From: Hyphomonas polymorpha PS728
GTDB taxonomy: Bacteria > Pseudomonadota > Alphaproteobacteria > Caulobacterales > Hyphomonadaceae
Direction of reading: 5' to 3'
DNA length: 34,957 nt
Assembly: GCF_000685315.1 (NCBI RefSeq)
Contig: NZ_ARYM01000034.1
Span: 1-34,957, forward strand
Shown: positions 7,404 through 15,704 of the stretch, one piece after another
Numbering within the stretch: the first letter of the stretch is position 1
Layout: each line of letters opens with the position of its first letter
Made by a program: the position numbers and the translations under genes
Notes under the pieces: generated by a model
Seen by the model: the letters and a program-made list of their open reading frames with translations, nothing else
What the model was told of the DNA's origin: nothing
Database searches by the model: none

Positions 7404-10042
7404 CACAGGCAAGAGCTACTTTCATCAACGTTGGGGAGCGCACCAACGTGACCGGATCGGCTGTGTTCCGGAAGATGATCACGGAAGGGCGGTACGCTGA
7501 TGCCGTCGAGGTCGCCCGCCAGCAGGTGGAGAGCGGCGCGCAGGTGATCGATGTCAACATGGATGAAGGCATGCTGGACGGCGTGCAGGCCATGACGACC
7601 TATCTGAACCTGATTGCCGCGGAGCCCGATATTGCCCGCGTGCCCGTGATGATCGACTCGTCGAAATGGGAAGTGATCGAGGCGGGCCTGAAATGCGTTC
7701 AGGGGAAGCCAATCGTCAACTCCATCTCCATGAAGGAAGGCGAGGACAAGTTCCGCGAGCAGGCGCAGGCGTGCCTCTCCTATGGCGCAGCCGTTGTGGT
7801 GATGGCGTTTGACGAGCAGGGACAGGCCGACACCGCAGCGCGCAAGATCGAGATCTGCCAGCGTGCCTTCCGTATCCTGACTGAAGAGGTGGGTTTCCCG
7901 CCGGAAGACATCATCTTCGATCCCAACATCTTTGCGGTGGCGACCGGGATTGAGGAGCACAACACCTACGCGCTCGATTTCATCGAGGCGGCGCGGGTGA
8001 TCCGCGAGACATGCCCGGGCTGTCATATTTCCGGTGGCCTTTCCAACGTCTCCTTCTCCTTCCGGGGGAACGAGCCGGTGCGCCGGGCGATGCATTCGGT
8101 GTTTCTCTATTATGCTATTCCCGCGGGCATGGACATGGGCATCGTCAATGCCGGCCAGCTGGATATTTACGACGATATCGAACCGGAACTGCGCGAAGCC
8201 GTGGAGGACGTGATCCTCAACCGGCGCGCCGACGCAACCGACCGTCTGGTGGAACTTGCCGAGCGCTTCAAGGGCCAGAAGGGCAAGGTTCAGGTCAAGG
8301 ATCTTGCCTGGCGTGAGCTGCCCGTTGCCAAGCGCCTGGAACATGCGCTGGTGCATGGCATTACGGAGTTCATTGATGTGGACACGGAAGAAGCCCGCCT
8401 CAGCGTGGAGCGTCCGCTGCATGTGATCGAAGGTCCGCTGATGTCCGGCATGAATGTGGTCGGCGATCTCTTTGGATCGGGCAAGATGTTCCTGCCGCAG
8501 GTGGTCAAATCGGCCCGCGTGATGAAGCAGGCGGTGGCCTGGCTTGAGCCCTTCATGGAGGCGGAAAAGCGCGAGCTTGGCCTTGAGCGGAAATCTAATG
8601 GCAAGGTCGTCCTCGCCACGGTTAAGGGCGATGTGCACGACATCGGCAAGAACATTGTCGGCGTGGTGCTGGCCTGTAACGGCTATGAGATTGTCGATCT
8701 GGGCGTAATGGTGCCCGCCGAGAAGATTCTCGACACGGCCGTGCAGGAAAAAGCCGACATCATCGGCCTCTCCGGTCTGATTACGCCAAGCCTTGACGAG
8801 ATGGTATATGTTGCCGCCGAGATGCAGCGCCGGGGCATGGCCCAGCCGCTGCTGATCGGTGGGGCCACTACCAGCGCCGCGCATACGGCGGTGAAGATCG
8901 AGCCGGCGATCCGGTCTGCGCCGGTGGTGCATGTCATTGATGCCAGCCGCGCGGTGGGGGTGGTCAGCACGCTGCTGAGCGATGACGATCGTCCGGTTTT
9001 CCTCAGCGAAGTGCGCGCGCGGTATGAGCGTATGCGCGAAACCCGCAAAGATGGCCCACCCAAGCCGCGCCTGCCGATTGCAGAAGCGCGCGCCGCGAAG
9101 TTGCAGTTCGACTGGGCAAGCTACACGCCGCCGAAACCCTCCTATGAGGGTGTACGGACATTCGAGGACATAGATCTGGGCACGCTGGCGCGGTATATCG
9201 ACTGGACGCCGTATTTTTCCGCCTGGGATCTGGCCGGACGTTATCCGGCGATCCTGGAAGACAAGATCGTCGGCGAGGCGGCCTCCAGCCTGTGGCGCGA
9301 CACGCAGGCCATGATGCAGCGGCTGGTCGGCGAGGGGTGGCTGAAGCCGAAGGCCGTTGTCGGCTTCTGGAAGGCCAATTCTTCAGGCGATGACGTGAAG
9401 CTTGCCAGTGGCGAAACCTTCCTGACGCTCCGCCAGCAGATGATGAAGGATAATGGCCAGCCAAACTTTGCGCTGGCAGATTATGTCGCGCCGCAGGGGG
9501 ATGACTGGATCGGCGGTTTCTGCGTGACGGCAGGGCCGGAGGCCGACGAAATTGCGAAAACGTTTGCCGCGAAGGGGGATGATTATTCTTCCATCATGGT
9601 GAAGGCACTGGCCGACCGGTTTGCCGAAGCCATGGCCGAATACATGCACGAAAAGGTCCGCAAGGAGCTTTGGGGCTATGCGCCGGAGGAGGCATTGTCG
9701 AGCGAGGAGTTGATCGCCGAGAAGTATCAAGGCATCCGCCCGGCGCCCGGCTATCCCTGCCAGCCCGACCATACCGAGAAGGGCACCCTGTTCGGCCTGC
9801 TCGAAGCGGACAAGCGCATCGGCGTGGAGCTGACCTCCAGCTATGCGATGATGCCCGCTTCGAGCGTATCGGGACTTTATCTCTCCCATCCCAAGAGCGT
9901 GTATTTCGCTGTCGGCCGGATCGACCGGGATCAGGTGGCCGACTATGCCGCCCGCAAGGGATGGGAAGTGCGGATGGCCGAGCGCTGGCTCGCGCCGATC
10001 CTGTCTTATGATCCATTTGTGGCGGTGGAGGCGGTGGCCTGA
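7400..10042 (+). CDS. metH2: Methionine synthase, folate/cobalamin/activation subunit (split MetH, C-terminal part)
   Basis: An 880-residue protein that carries everything MetH needs except the homocysteine module. In order: pterin-binding methyl-THF domain ([13 protein letters not shown] at 8-20, [16 protein letters not shown]), cap domain (about 300-395), and B12-binding domain with [10 protein letters not shown] at 411-420, where His413 is the axial cobalt ligand, followed by [11 protein letters not shown] and [10 protein letters not shown]. The C-terminal SAM-dependent reactivation domain is recognisable by [18 protein letters not shown] and [12 protein letters not shown]. It must associate with the product of metH1 to methylate homocysteine. 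The ATG overlaps the preceding stop (ATGA). The last 37 bases overlap the end of the convergent gene at 10006. Confidence 0.96.
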   Translation: MTQARATFINVGERTNVTGSAVFRKMITEGRYADAVEVARQQVESGAQVIDVNMDEGMLDGVQAMTTYLNLIAAEPDIARVPVMIDSSKWEVIEAGLKCVQGKPIVNSISMKEGEDKFREQAQACLSYGAAVVVMAFDEQGQADTAARKIEICQRAFRILTEEVGFPPEDIIFDPNIFAVATGIEEHNTYALDFIEAARVIRETCPGCHISGGLSNVSFSFRGNEPVRRAMHSVFLYYAIPAGMDMGIVNAGQLDIYDDIEPELREAVEDVILNRRADATDRLVELAERFKGQKGKVQVKDLAWRELPVAKRLEHALVHGITEFIDVDTEEARLSVERPLHVIEGPLMSGMNVVGDLFGSGKMFLPQVVKSARVMKQAVAWLEPFMEAEKRELGLERKSNGKVVLATVKGDVHDIGKNIVGVVLACNGYEIVDLGVMVPAEKILDTAVQEKADIIGLSGLITPSLDEMVYVAAEMQRRGMAQPLLIGGATTSAAHTAVKIEPAIRSAPVVHVIDASRAVGVVSTLLSDDDRPVFLSEVRARYERMRETRKDGPPKPRLPIAEARAAKLQFDWASYTPPKPSYEGVRTFEDIDLGTLARYIDWTPYFSAWDLAGRYPAILEDKIVGEAASSLWRDTQAMMQRLVGEGWLKPKAVVGFWKANSSGDDVKLASGETFLTLRQQMMKDNGQPNFALADYVAPQGDDWIGGFCVTAGPEADEIAKTFAAKGDDYSSIMVKALADRFAEAMAEYMHEKVRKELWGYAPEEALSSEELIAEKYQGIRPAPGYPCQPDHTEKGTLFGLLEADKRIGVELTSSYAMMPASSVSGLYLSHPKSVYFAVGRIDRDQVADYAARKGWEVRMAERWLAPILSYDPFVAVEAVA

Positions 10043-10899
10043 CCGTGGAGATAGGGCACGGGGTCTACGAACTGGAAGCCCGGCGTCGATTCGACGAAAT
10101 GCTGGAGCCAGTAATTGTGGCCTGAACCATAGATCACGAGGATGCGGTCGCCGGGCTGGCTGCTCGCCGCGATGTTGGCAAAGATCAGGGCGTTGCGGGC
10201 ATACCAGCCATAGTTCAGCGCCGCGCCGGGCTGTTCCTCGGCATCGGCGAATTTCAGGAGGCCATAGTAGAAGTCCGAATGCATCCGCTGGGTGCGTTCG
10301 GCATCGTTTTCTTTGGCGAGCAATTCGTACATCGGAGTTGCCTCGCGATCATCTGCAATTGCCAGGACCTCTGCCTGAACCTGCGCGATCATGCCGTTTA
10401 CCATGTCCATCTGCCCGGTCTTTTCGGCGAAATTCCGTATACGGTCAAATGGGAAGAATTCGACTTCCCCGTCCTGGGCGTCAACAGCATACACCCGGTC
10501 GATGCCTTGCTCATGCGCGACGCGGTATCCGATCTGAACGATTTCGTTCCGGTCAGAGGTGAGGTCGGTCTCGGTAAAGCGTGCGAAGCCGGAATCGATC
10601 AGGCTGCCGCCGCGCGGAACTTTCTCGACGGCGATGGCTGTGGGCTGAAAGGCGCCGAGCCGTTCGGCAACGAGCTGCAGTTCGGCCTGGCGCCGTTCGG
10701 CCAGAACATCGTCAGCATCCACATTGACCAGATCGAGGCCGGGATTGTCGAAGTGATAGGTGCCAAGCACCATAACCTGCACAGTGTCACCGGCAGGGGG
10801 CGGTGCGGCGGTTGCTTCGGGACTGGCGAGCGCGGGCGTTGCGCAGGCGGTCAACGCAAAGGCAGCGGCGGCGGCAGCGGCGAGGGACAATTTGATCAT
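10006..10899 (-). CDS. DUF5694-type lipoprotein
   Basis: A 297-residue protein with a lipobox ending at Cys19 (AFALTAC), so it is probably anchored in the periplasm or outer membrane. The conserved core starts with [19 protein letters not shown] and includes AVEKVPRG and, near the C-terminus, [16 protein letters not shown]. This matches the DUF5694 family, whose layout of a GTYHF block and a late GSGH block recalls TraB/GumN-like proteins. The function is not established. GGAAAGGAG upstream of the ATG supports the start. It converges on metH2 with a 37-bp overlap of the coding ends, leaving no room for a conventional terminator. Confidence 0.78.
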   Translation of the reverse strand: MIKLSLAAAAAAAFALTACATPALASPEATAAPPPAGDTVQVMVLGTYHFDNPGLDLVNVDADDVLAERRQAELQLVAERLGAFQPTAIAVEKVPRGGSLIDSGFARFTETDLTSDRNEIVQIGYRVAHEQGIDRVYAVDAQDGEVEFFPFDRIRNFAEKTGQMDMVNGMIAQVQAEVLAIADDREATPMYELLAKENDAERTQRMHSDFYYGLLKFADAEEQPGAALNYGWYARNALIFANIAASSQPGDRILVIYGSGHNYWLQHFVESTPGFQFVDPVPYLHGQATASTATNGS

Positions 10900-11061
10900 G
10901 CTTGAAAACTCCTTTCCGTGAGGATGCCATCATTTCCTCCAATGGATGCACGCTCGCTGGAAAAAATGGTGCATTGATCTGCGATTGCTCGCGCTGGCAG
11001 CATAGCCCCGAGTCGCCTACAGAGATCATTCCGCAAGGGCAGAAGCCGGAGAGACACCAGA

Positions 11062-12486
11062 ATGACCCCCCAGAAATTGCAGGGCGAGAACGCCAAGATC
11101 ATCGCCACGCTGGGGCCGGGCAGCCGCTCGCCAAAGGAGGTCCGCGCGCTGGCGCAGGCGGGCGTTGATGTTTTCCGGCTGAACTTCAGCCATGGCGAGC
11201 ACGCGGCCCATCAGGAAGCGCTGAACGCCGTGCGCGCCGCAGAGGCCGCCGTCGGCTGGCCGCTGGCCACGCTGGCCGACCTGCAGGGGCCGAAAGTGCG
11301 CGTCGGCAAGTTTGAAGGCGGTTTTCTCAAGCTGGGTTTCCGGAAGGAATACCGCCTCGTCGTCGGCGAAACGGCCCCGGATGAGGAAACCATCCCCGTG
11401 CCTCATGCTGAAATTGTCGCCATCCTGGAGGAGGGCGACACGATCCTGGCCGATGACGGCAAGCTGATCTTCACGGTGGTCCAGGGCGGCGATCAACCTC
11501 GCGTGCGCGCCGAGGTGCCCGGCAAGCTGGGCGACAAGAAGGGGTTCACCGTTCGTGGCAAGGCACTGCCCGTGCGCGCGCTGACCGACAAGGACCGGGC
11601 TGACCTCTTGTTCGCGCTGGAAATCGGCGTGGATATTGTTGCGCTGTCCTTCGTCCAGACGGTTGAGGACATTCAGGAGGTCAAGGAGATCATCGCGGGC
11701 CGCGCGCCGCTGGTGGCAAAGCTGGAGAAGCCCGCTGCCATCACCAACCTCGACGCCATCGTGGAGGCGGCGGATGCCGTCATGGTCGCGCGCGGCGATC
11801 TGGGGGTGGAGTTTGCGCCAGAGGAAGTGCCGGTGATCCAGCGGCGGATCGTGCGGGCTGCCCGCTCCAGGGGGCGCCCGGTGATCGTGGCGACCCAGAT
11901 GCTCGAATCGATGATCGAGAATTCTGCCCCCACCCGCGCGGAAGCCTCCGATGTGGCGACCGCTATCTATCAGGGCGCAGACGCCGTGATGCTGTCGGCA
12001 GAGACGGCCGTTGGCCGGCATCCTGCCACGGCGGTGGCGATCATGTCCCGCATCATCCGCGCGACGGAAGAGGCAGAGGATTACCGCCGCTCGCTGGACG
12101 AGTTCTGCGGCGAGGTTCAGGCGCCCAATGCGATCGATGTGGTGGCCCAGACGGCGCTGGCCATGGGGGCGGCGGAAGGGGCCGCCGCGCTGGCCCTGCG
12201 CACCGGGGCGTTCGAGCGGCTCGCGCGGTTTGCGCGGGTGCGGGGCAGCGTGCCGATTCTCTACGGCTCTCTGGACGATCAGCGCCTGCGGCAGGCCTGC
12301 CTGCTGTGGGGCGTTCACCCGCAGCGGCTGAATGCGGGCACCGAGAACTGGTACAGGGATCTGATGAAGGCGGTGGGCCTGGAAGGCCGTGTGGCCTATG
12401 CGCGCTGGGCAGGCGACGATCAGCGCTTTGCCTGGGAGATTGGTATCGGCCGCGGCGCGGACGGCAAACCGATTACTGGCGTATGA
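11062..12486 (+). CDS. pyk: Pyruvate kinase
   Basis: A 474-residue protein of normal length for bacterial pyruvate kinase, which makes ATP and pyruvate from phosphoenolpyruvate at the end of glycolysis or Entner-Doudoroff. Visible blocks are AKIIATLGPGSRSPKEV (11-27), DVFRLNFSHGEH, DLQGPKVRVGKF, ALSFVQTVEDIQEV, VAKLEKPAAITNLDAI (catalytic Lys region), VARGDLGVE and VIVATQMLESMIEN with PTRAEASDVATAIYQGADAV split around it. The C-terminal allosteric domain is present. It is transcribed divergently from the DUF5694 gene and its end overlaps the convergent protease gene by 14 bases. Confidence 0.96.
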   Translation: MTPQKLQGENAKIIATLGPGSRSPKEVRALAQAGVDVFRLNFSHGEHAAHQEALNAVRAAEAAVGWPLATLADLQGPKVRVGKFEGGFLKLGFRKEYRLVVGETAPDEETIPVPHAEIVAILEEGDTILADDGKLIFTVVQGGDQPRVRAEVPGKLGDKKGFTVRGKALPVRALTDKDRADLLFALEIGVDIVALSFVQTVEDIQEVKEIIAGRAPLVAKLEKPAAITNLDAIVEAADAVMVARGDLGVEFAPEEVPVIQRRIVRAARSRGRPVIVATQMLESMIENSAPTRAEASDVATAIYQGADAVMLSAETAVGRHPATAVAIMSRIIRATEEAEDYRRSLDEFCGEVQAPNAIDVVAQTALAMGAAEGAAALALRTGAFERLARFARVRGSVPILYGSLDDQRLRQACLLWGVHPQRLNAGTENWYRDLMKAVGLEGRVAYARWAGDDQRFAWEIGIGRGADGKPITGV

Positions 12487-13024
12487 TCAGCTGGCCCTTG
12501 CGGAACTCGTAGGAGTTCAGCTCGCTGAGGAAGGTCATGCCCAGCAGGGATTGTTCGAGTTCGCTGCGCAGGATTACGGCGTTGACACGCTCCACTTCCA
12601 CGCGGCCGATGCGAATGCTGTCGAGCGTGACAGGCGCGCCATAGGTGACGCCGCCGGCGGTGCGGATTTCCGAATCATAGTTGAGCGTTTCTGGCTGCAG
12701 GCCGAGACGCTGCGCATCGCGGAAAGTCAGGGCAACAATGCTGGCCCCTGTATCCACCATGAATTTCACTTCGGTGCCCTGAACATCGGCGCGGGTCCAG
12801 TAATGGCCGTCAGCCTCCCGCTCAATGAAGGCGGCGCGGGTGTGGATTGAAGAGGTAGGCTCGGTGGCGGTGGCCACAACCGTCTTTGCTTCGCGCTGGC
12901 GCTCCAGCGCGGCCTGATACTCGGCTTCACGCAGCTTGGGCGCAAGATACAGGCTGATCACCATTGCGATCGCAACCGCAGTGGCTATCAGGGACAAGAT
13001 CTTGCCTGCACTCATACCCGTCAC
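12473..13024 (-). CDS. Membrane-anchored retropepsin-like aspartic protease
   Basis: A protein of about 183 residues. An N-terminal transmembrane segment (ILSLIATAVAIAMVISLYLA, residues 9-28) and a short linker are followed by a single retropepsin-like domain. The active-site motif is FMVDTGAS with Asp91, then a hydrophobic-glycine pattern ending in LLGMTFLSELNSYEFRKGQLII. This matches the clan AA aspartic protease family common in alphaproteobacteria (TIGR02281 type), which act as dimers and probably face the periplasm. The GTG at 13024 overlaps the stop of the DUF1289 gene (GTGA); ATG at 13015 is an equally possible start. The 3' end overlaps pyk by 14 bases on the opposite strand. Confidence 0.88.
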   Translation of the reverse strand: MTGMSAGKILSLIATAVAIAMVISLYLAPKLREAEYQAALERQREAKTVVATATEPTSSIHTRAAFIEREADGHYWTRADVQGTEVKFMVDTGASIVALTFRDAQRLGLQPETLNYDSEIRTAGGVTYGAPVTLDSIRIGRVEVERVNAVILRSELEQSLLGMTFLSELNSYEFRKGQLIIRQ

Positions 13025-13218
13025 CGCTTCCCGAGGGCTTTCAATCGTTCAATCCGTTCCGGCAGCTGTGCGATCACCGTGTCACGCTGTTCATTGCTGA
13101 AACGTGTCCAGGCGCCGATCTCCGGCAGGGTCCGTCCGCAGCCGAGGCAAAGCCCTGTCTGGCCATCAACAGCACAAACCTTGATGCACGGGCTCTTTAT
13201 CGGCTCAATCTGTATCAT
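13021..13218 (-). CDS. DUF1289 small cysteine-rich protein
   Basis: About 65 residues with the DUF1289 signature SPCIKVCAVDGQTGLCLGCG, whose four cysteines probably bind a metal, followed by a helical WTRFSNEQRDTVIAQLPERIERL. The function of the family is unknown. The start is uncertain: the ATG at 13218 has no clear ribosome site and an upstream TTG at 13257 would add 13 unconserved residues. The gene is translationally coupled to the protease gene downstream, a useful link between two poorly known families. Confidence 0.8.
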   Translation of the reverse strand: MIQIEPIKSPCIKVCAVDGQTGLCLGCGRTLPEIGAWTRFSNEQRDTVIAQLPERIERLKALGKR

Positions 13219-13357
13219 TATACGAGTAACCCATACTGGCGGCGGGCTGCAGTGCAAGTTCTACAGGAGAGGATGAAATAAATCCTTGCCGGACGGCGTG
13301 TACGTTATCTGCCATAATTAAGATTGCCGGCTATTCCGGTAACAGGAGACCTTTCCC

Positions 13358-14359
13358 TTGAGCGAGCCCACCCGGAGCAAGTCCCCCCTGGATGATGTCC
13401 GCGACCTGATCCTGAAACCGGTCGAGACCGATCCTGACGCCGGCCGGAAGGCCCATCAGGCGCTTCTCGGCATGGGCCGGGAAGGAGATTTCGGCCGCCT
13501 GGGGGAAGCCGCTGAATGGCTGGCCACCTGGCAGCGCCGCTTTCCGCCGCGGATCGAGAAGCCGACGCTGGCGATCTTTGCCGGATCTCACGGCCTGGTC
13601 GAGTCCGGCGTGTCGCTGTCGTCCAATGACGATACCCGCGCCCATATCGACGCTCTGAAATCGGGCCGCGCGCCCCTTTCGGCCATCGCCGCGCAGGTGG
13701 GCGCCAATGTCCGCGTGTTTGAACTCGCGCTCGACAAGCCCACGCCCAGCATCGCCGAAACCGCCGCGATGACCGAGCGGGAATGTGCCGCGACCATCGC
13801 CTTCGGCTTTGAAGCTGTTGAAGATAATCCCGATCTGCTGGCCATAGCCGTCTCCGGCGCCGGCGTGGGCACGGTGGCGGCGGCTGTGGCCTGCGCGCTT
13901 TATGGCGGATCGCCCGAATATTGGGTGCGCCCCAGCGCCCAGACCCCGCCGGGCCTGTCCCAGAAGCGGGTGAACCTTGTCAGTGCCGCCCTGAAAGTGC
14001 ATCGCGGCCACCTGTCGGACCCTCTGGAATCTCTGCGCTGTCTCGGCGGGCGGGAGATTGCCGCCTGTGTCGGCGCCATTATCGCGGCCCGGCATCAGGG
14101 TATTCCGGTGCTGCTGGACGGTTTTGCCACGACGATCGCGGCCGGCATCGTCCATGCCGTCTCCCCGCAGGCCGTCAGCCATTGCCTTGCCTCCCACATC
14201 ACCCAGCGCCCGGCGCATGAGGCCGCGCTGGAGCGTATTGGTCTCAAACCGCTCGTGCAGCTCGAATTCCAGACCGGCAGCGGTCTCGGTTCGGCCACGG
14301 CTGTCGGCCTTCTCAAGACCGCCTGCGCGCCTTTCATTGCCAAGCCGGCGGAAGGGTGA
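13358..14359 (+). CDS. CobT-like phosphoribosyltransferase homologue with degenerate active-site motifs
   Basis: A 333-residue homologue of CobT, which activates dimethylbenzimidazole for the lower ligand of B12. Similarity is clear in AIFAGSHGLVESGVS (72-86), MTERECAATIAFG and the C-terminal block with DGFATTIAAG, HCLASHIT and PAHEAALERIGLKPLV. However the motifs that define catalysis are changed. The GEMGIGNTT block reads SGAGVGTVA (166-174), the GRGTG block reads RPSAQ near 191-195, and LGEGTGAA, which carries the catalytic Glu, reads FQTGSGLG (304-311). It may be a paralogue with another role. The start is TTG, with CAGGAGA about ten bases upstream. It stands alone. Confidence 0.75.
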   Translation: MSEPTRSKSPLDDVRDLILKPVETDPDAGRKAHQALLGMGREGDFGRLGEAAEWLATWQRRFPPRIEKPTLAIFAGSHGLVESGVSLSSNDDTRAHIDALKSGRAPLSAIAAQVGANVRVFELALDKPTPSIAETAAMTERECAATIAFGFEAVEDNPDLLAIAVSGAGVGTVAAAVACALYGGSPEYWVRPSAQTPPGLSQKRVNLVSAALKVHRGHLSDPLESLRCLGGREIAACVGAIIAARHQGIPVLLDGFATTIAAGIVHAVSPQAVSHCLASHITQRPAHEAALERIGLKPLVQLEFQTGSGLGSATAVGLLKTACAPFIAKPAEG

Positions 14360-14381
14360 CGCAGGGAAACGTGCGGCATTC

Positions 14382-14402
14382 TTTACGTTTACGTGCGCGT
14401 CA
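14382..14402. promoter_or_regulatory. Candidate regulator site upstream of the acyl-CoA dehydrogenase pair
   Basis: TTTACGTTTACGTGCGCGTC is an imperfect dyad with repeated ACGT units, about 80 bases upstream of the first acyl-CoA dehydrogenase. MerR-family LiuR-type operators controlling branched-chain acid degradation have a similar ACGTTTACGT core; that resemblance is from memory and untested here. Confidence 0.35.
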
Positions 14403-14481
14403 CCTTGTCAGCGAATAGGAATGGCTGACATACAGAAATGAAGTGCCGGGACCAAACAGGCAGATCCAGGAGCGAACGTCC

Positions 14482-15675
14482 ATGAACCTCGAATTTTCAC
14501 CCGAAGAGATCGCCTTCCGTGATGAAGTGCGCGCTTTTATCCGTGACAACTACCCCAAAGAACTCGTCGGGCTCGGCAACCGGGAAGATCTGACGCGCGA
14601 GCAATTCCTCGCCTGGCACAAGATCCTCGGCAAGAAAGGCTGGTCTGCCCCGGCTTGGCCAAAGAAATATGGCGGTACCGGCTGGACCTCCACCCAGCGC
14701 TATATCTGGTCGGAAGAGAATGCACGCGTGGATGCGCTGATGCCGCTTCCGTTCGGTATCTCTATGGTCGGCCCGGTGATCTACACCTTCGGCAATGAAG
14801 AGCAGAAAGCCAAACACCTTCCGGGCATTCTCGCTGGGGATGTCTGGTGGGCGCAGGGCTATTCCGAGCCGGGCGCAGGGTCTGACCTTGCGAGCCTGAA
14901 GACAACCGCTGTCCGCGACGGCGACCATTACGTGCTCAATGGCCAGAAAACCTGGACAACGCTTGCTCAGCACGCTGACTGGGGCTTCTTCCTCTGCCGC
15001 ACCGACCCGACGGCAAAAGCCCAGGAAGGCATCTCCTTCATCCTCGTGGACATGAAAACGCCGGGCATCGAAGTGCGCCCGATCAAGCTGATCGACGGCA
15101 CGCATGAAGTGAACGAGACCTGGTTGACCGATGTTCGGGTTCCGGTCGAGAATCTCGTCGGCAAGGAAAACGAAGGCTGGACCTATGCCAAGTTCCTGCT
15201 GGCGCACGAGCGCTCCGGTATTGCGGGCGTTGCCCGCTCCAAGCGCGGCGTCGAGCGTCTGCGTTCCATCGCCTCGCAGGAAACCCTCGACGGCACGCCG
15301 CTGATCAAGACGGACGAGTTTGCCCGCAAGATCAGCCAGCTTGAAATCGACCTGACCGCTCTGGAGTTCACCGAGCTGCGCACGCTGGCTTCTGAAGCGG
15401 CCGGCAAGGGCCCTGGCCCGGAAAGCTCGATCCTCAAGATCAAGGGCACCGAGATCCAGCAGCGCCTGACCGAGCTGACGCTGGAAGCCGTTGGCAATTA
15501 CGGCGCGCCTTATGCGCGCGGCATGGACCATTTCGGTTCGAACGAAATCGGTGTGGGTCCGGAGTACTCCAACTTCAGCGCCGACGCTTACTTCAACATG
15601 CGCAAGACCTCGATCTATGGCGGATCGAACGAAATTCAGCGCAACATTATCAGCAAGATGATCCTCGGCCTCTAA
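14482..15675 (+). CDS. Acyl-CoA dehydrogenase (first subunit of a likely heteromeric pair)
   Basis: A 397-residue flavoprotein of the acyl-CoA dehydrogenase superfamily, introducing a double bond into an acyl-CoA. Seen are MNLEFSPEEIAFRDEVRAF at the N-terminus, the FAD/substrate block GYSEPGAGSDLASLKTTA (126-143) and the C-terminal IYGGSNEIQRNIISKMILGL. The position used by medium-chain enzymes for the catalytic Glu is Gly here. Glu243 in LLAHERSGIAG sits where isovaleryl-CoA-type enzymes keep theirs. AGGAG nine bases upstream supports ATG 14482 over 14443. A second, smaller paralogue follows after 29 bases. Adjacent unequal pairs like this are typical of alpha2-beta2 enzymes acting on steroid or branched acyl-CoAs; the substrate is not determinable. 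Confidence 0.93.
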   Translation: MNLEFSPEEIAFRDEVRAFIRDNYPKELVGLGNREDLTREQFLAWHKILGKKGWSAPAWPKKYGGTGWTSTQRYIWSEENARVDALMPLPFGISMVGPVIYTFGNEEQKAKHLPGILAGDVWWAQGYSEPGAGSDLASLKTTAVRDGDHYVLNGQKTWTTLAQHADWGFFLCRTDPTAKAQEGISFILVDMKTPGIEVRPIKLIDGTHEVNETWLTDVRVPVENLVGKENEGWTYAKFLLAHERSGIAGVARSKRGVERLRSIASQETLDGTPLIKTDEFARKISQLEIDLTALEFTELRTLASEAAGKGPGPESSILKIKGTEIQQRLTELTLEAVGNYGAPYARGMDHFGSNEIGVGPEYSNFSADAYFNMRKTSIYGGSNEIQRNIISKMILGL

Positions 15676-15704
15676 GGCACCGGGGCAGGGAGGAGTTTAC
15701 ATCC

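Noticed and set aside
7331..8932. 533-codon reverse frame opposite metH2
   Set aside because: Mirror of the reading frame of metH2; no recognisable motif.
13217..13222. Perfect TATAAT on the reverse strand at the DUF1289 start
   Set aside because: A transcript from this -10 would begin downstream of the only plausible ATG, so it is probably coincidental or the start is misjudged; I do not call it a promoter.
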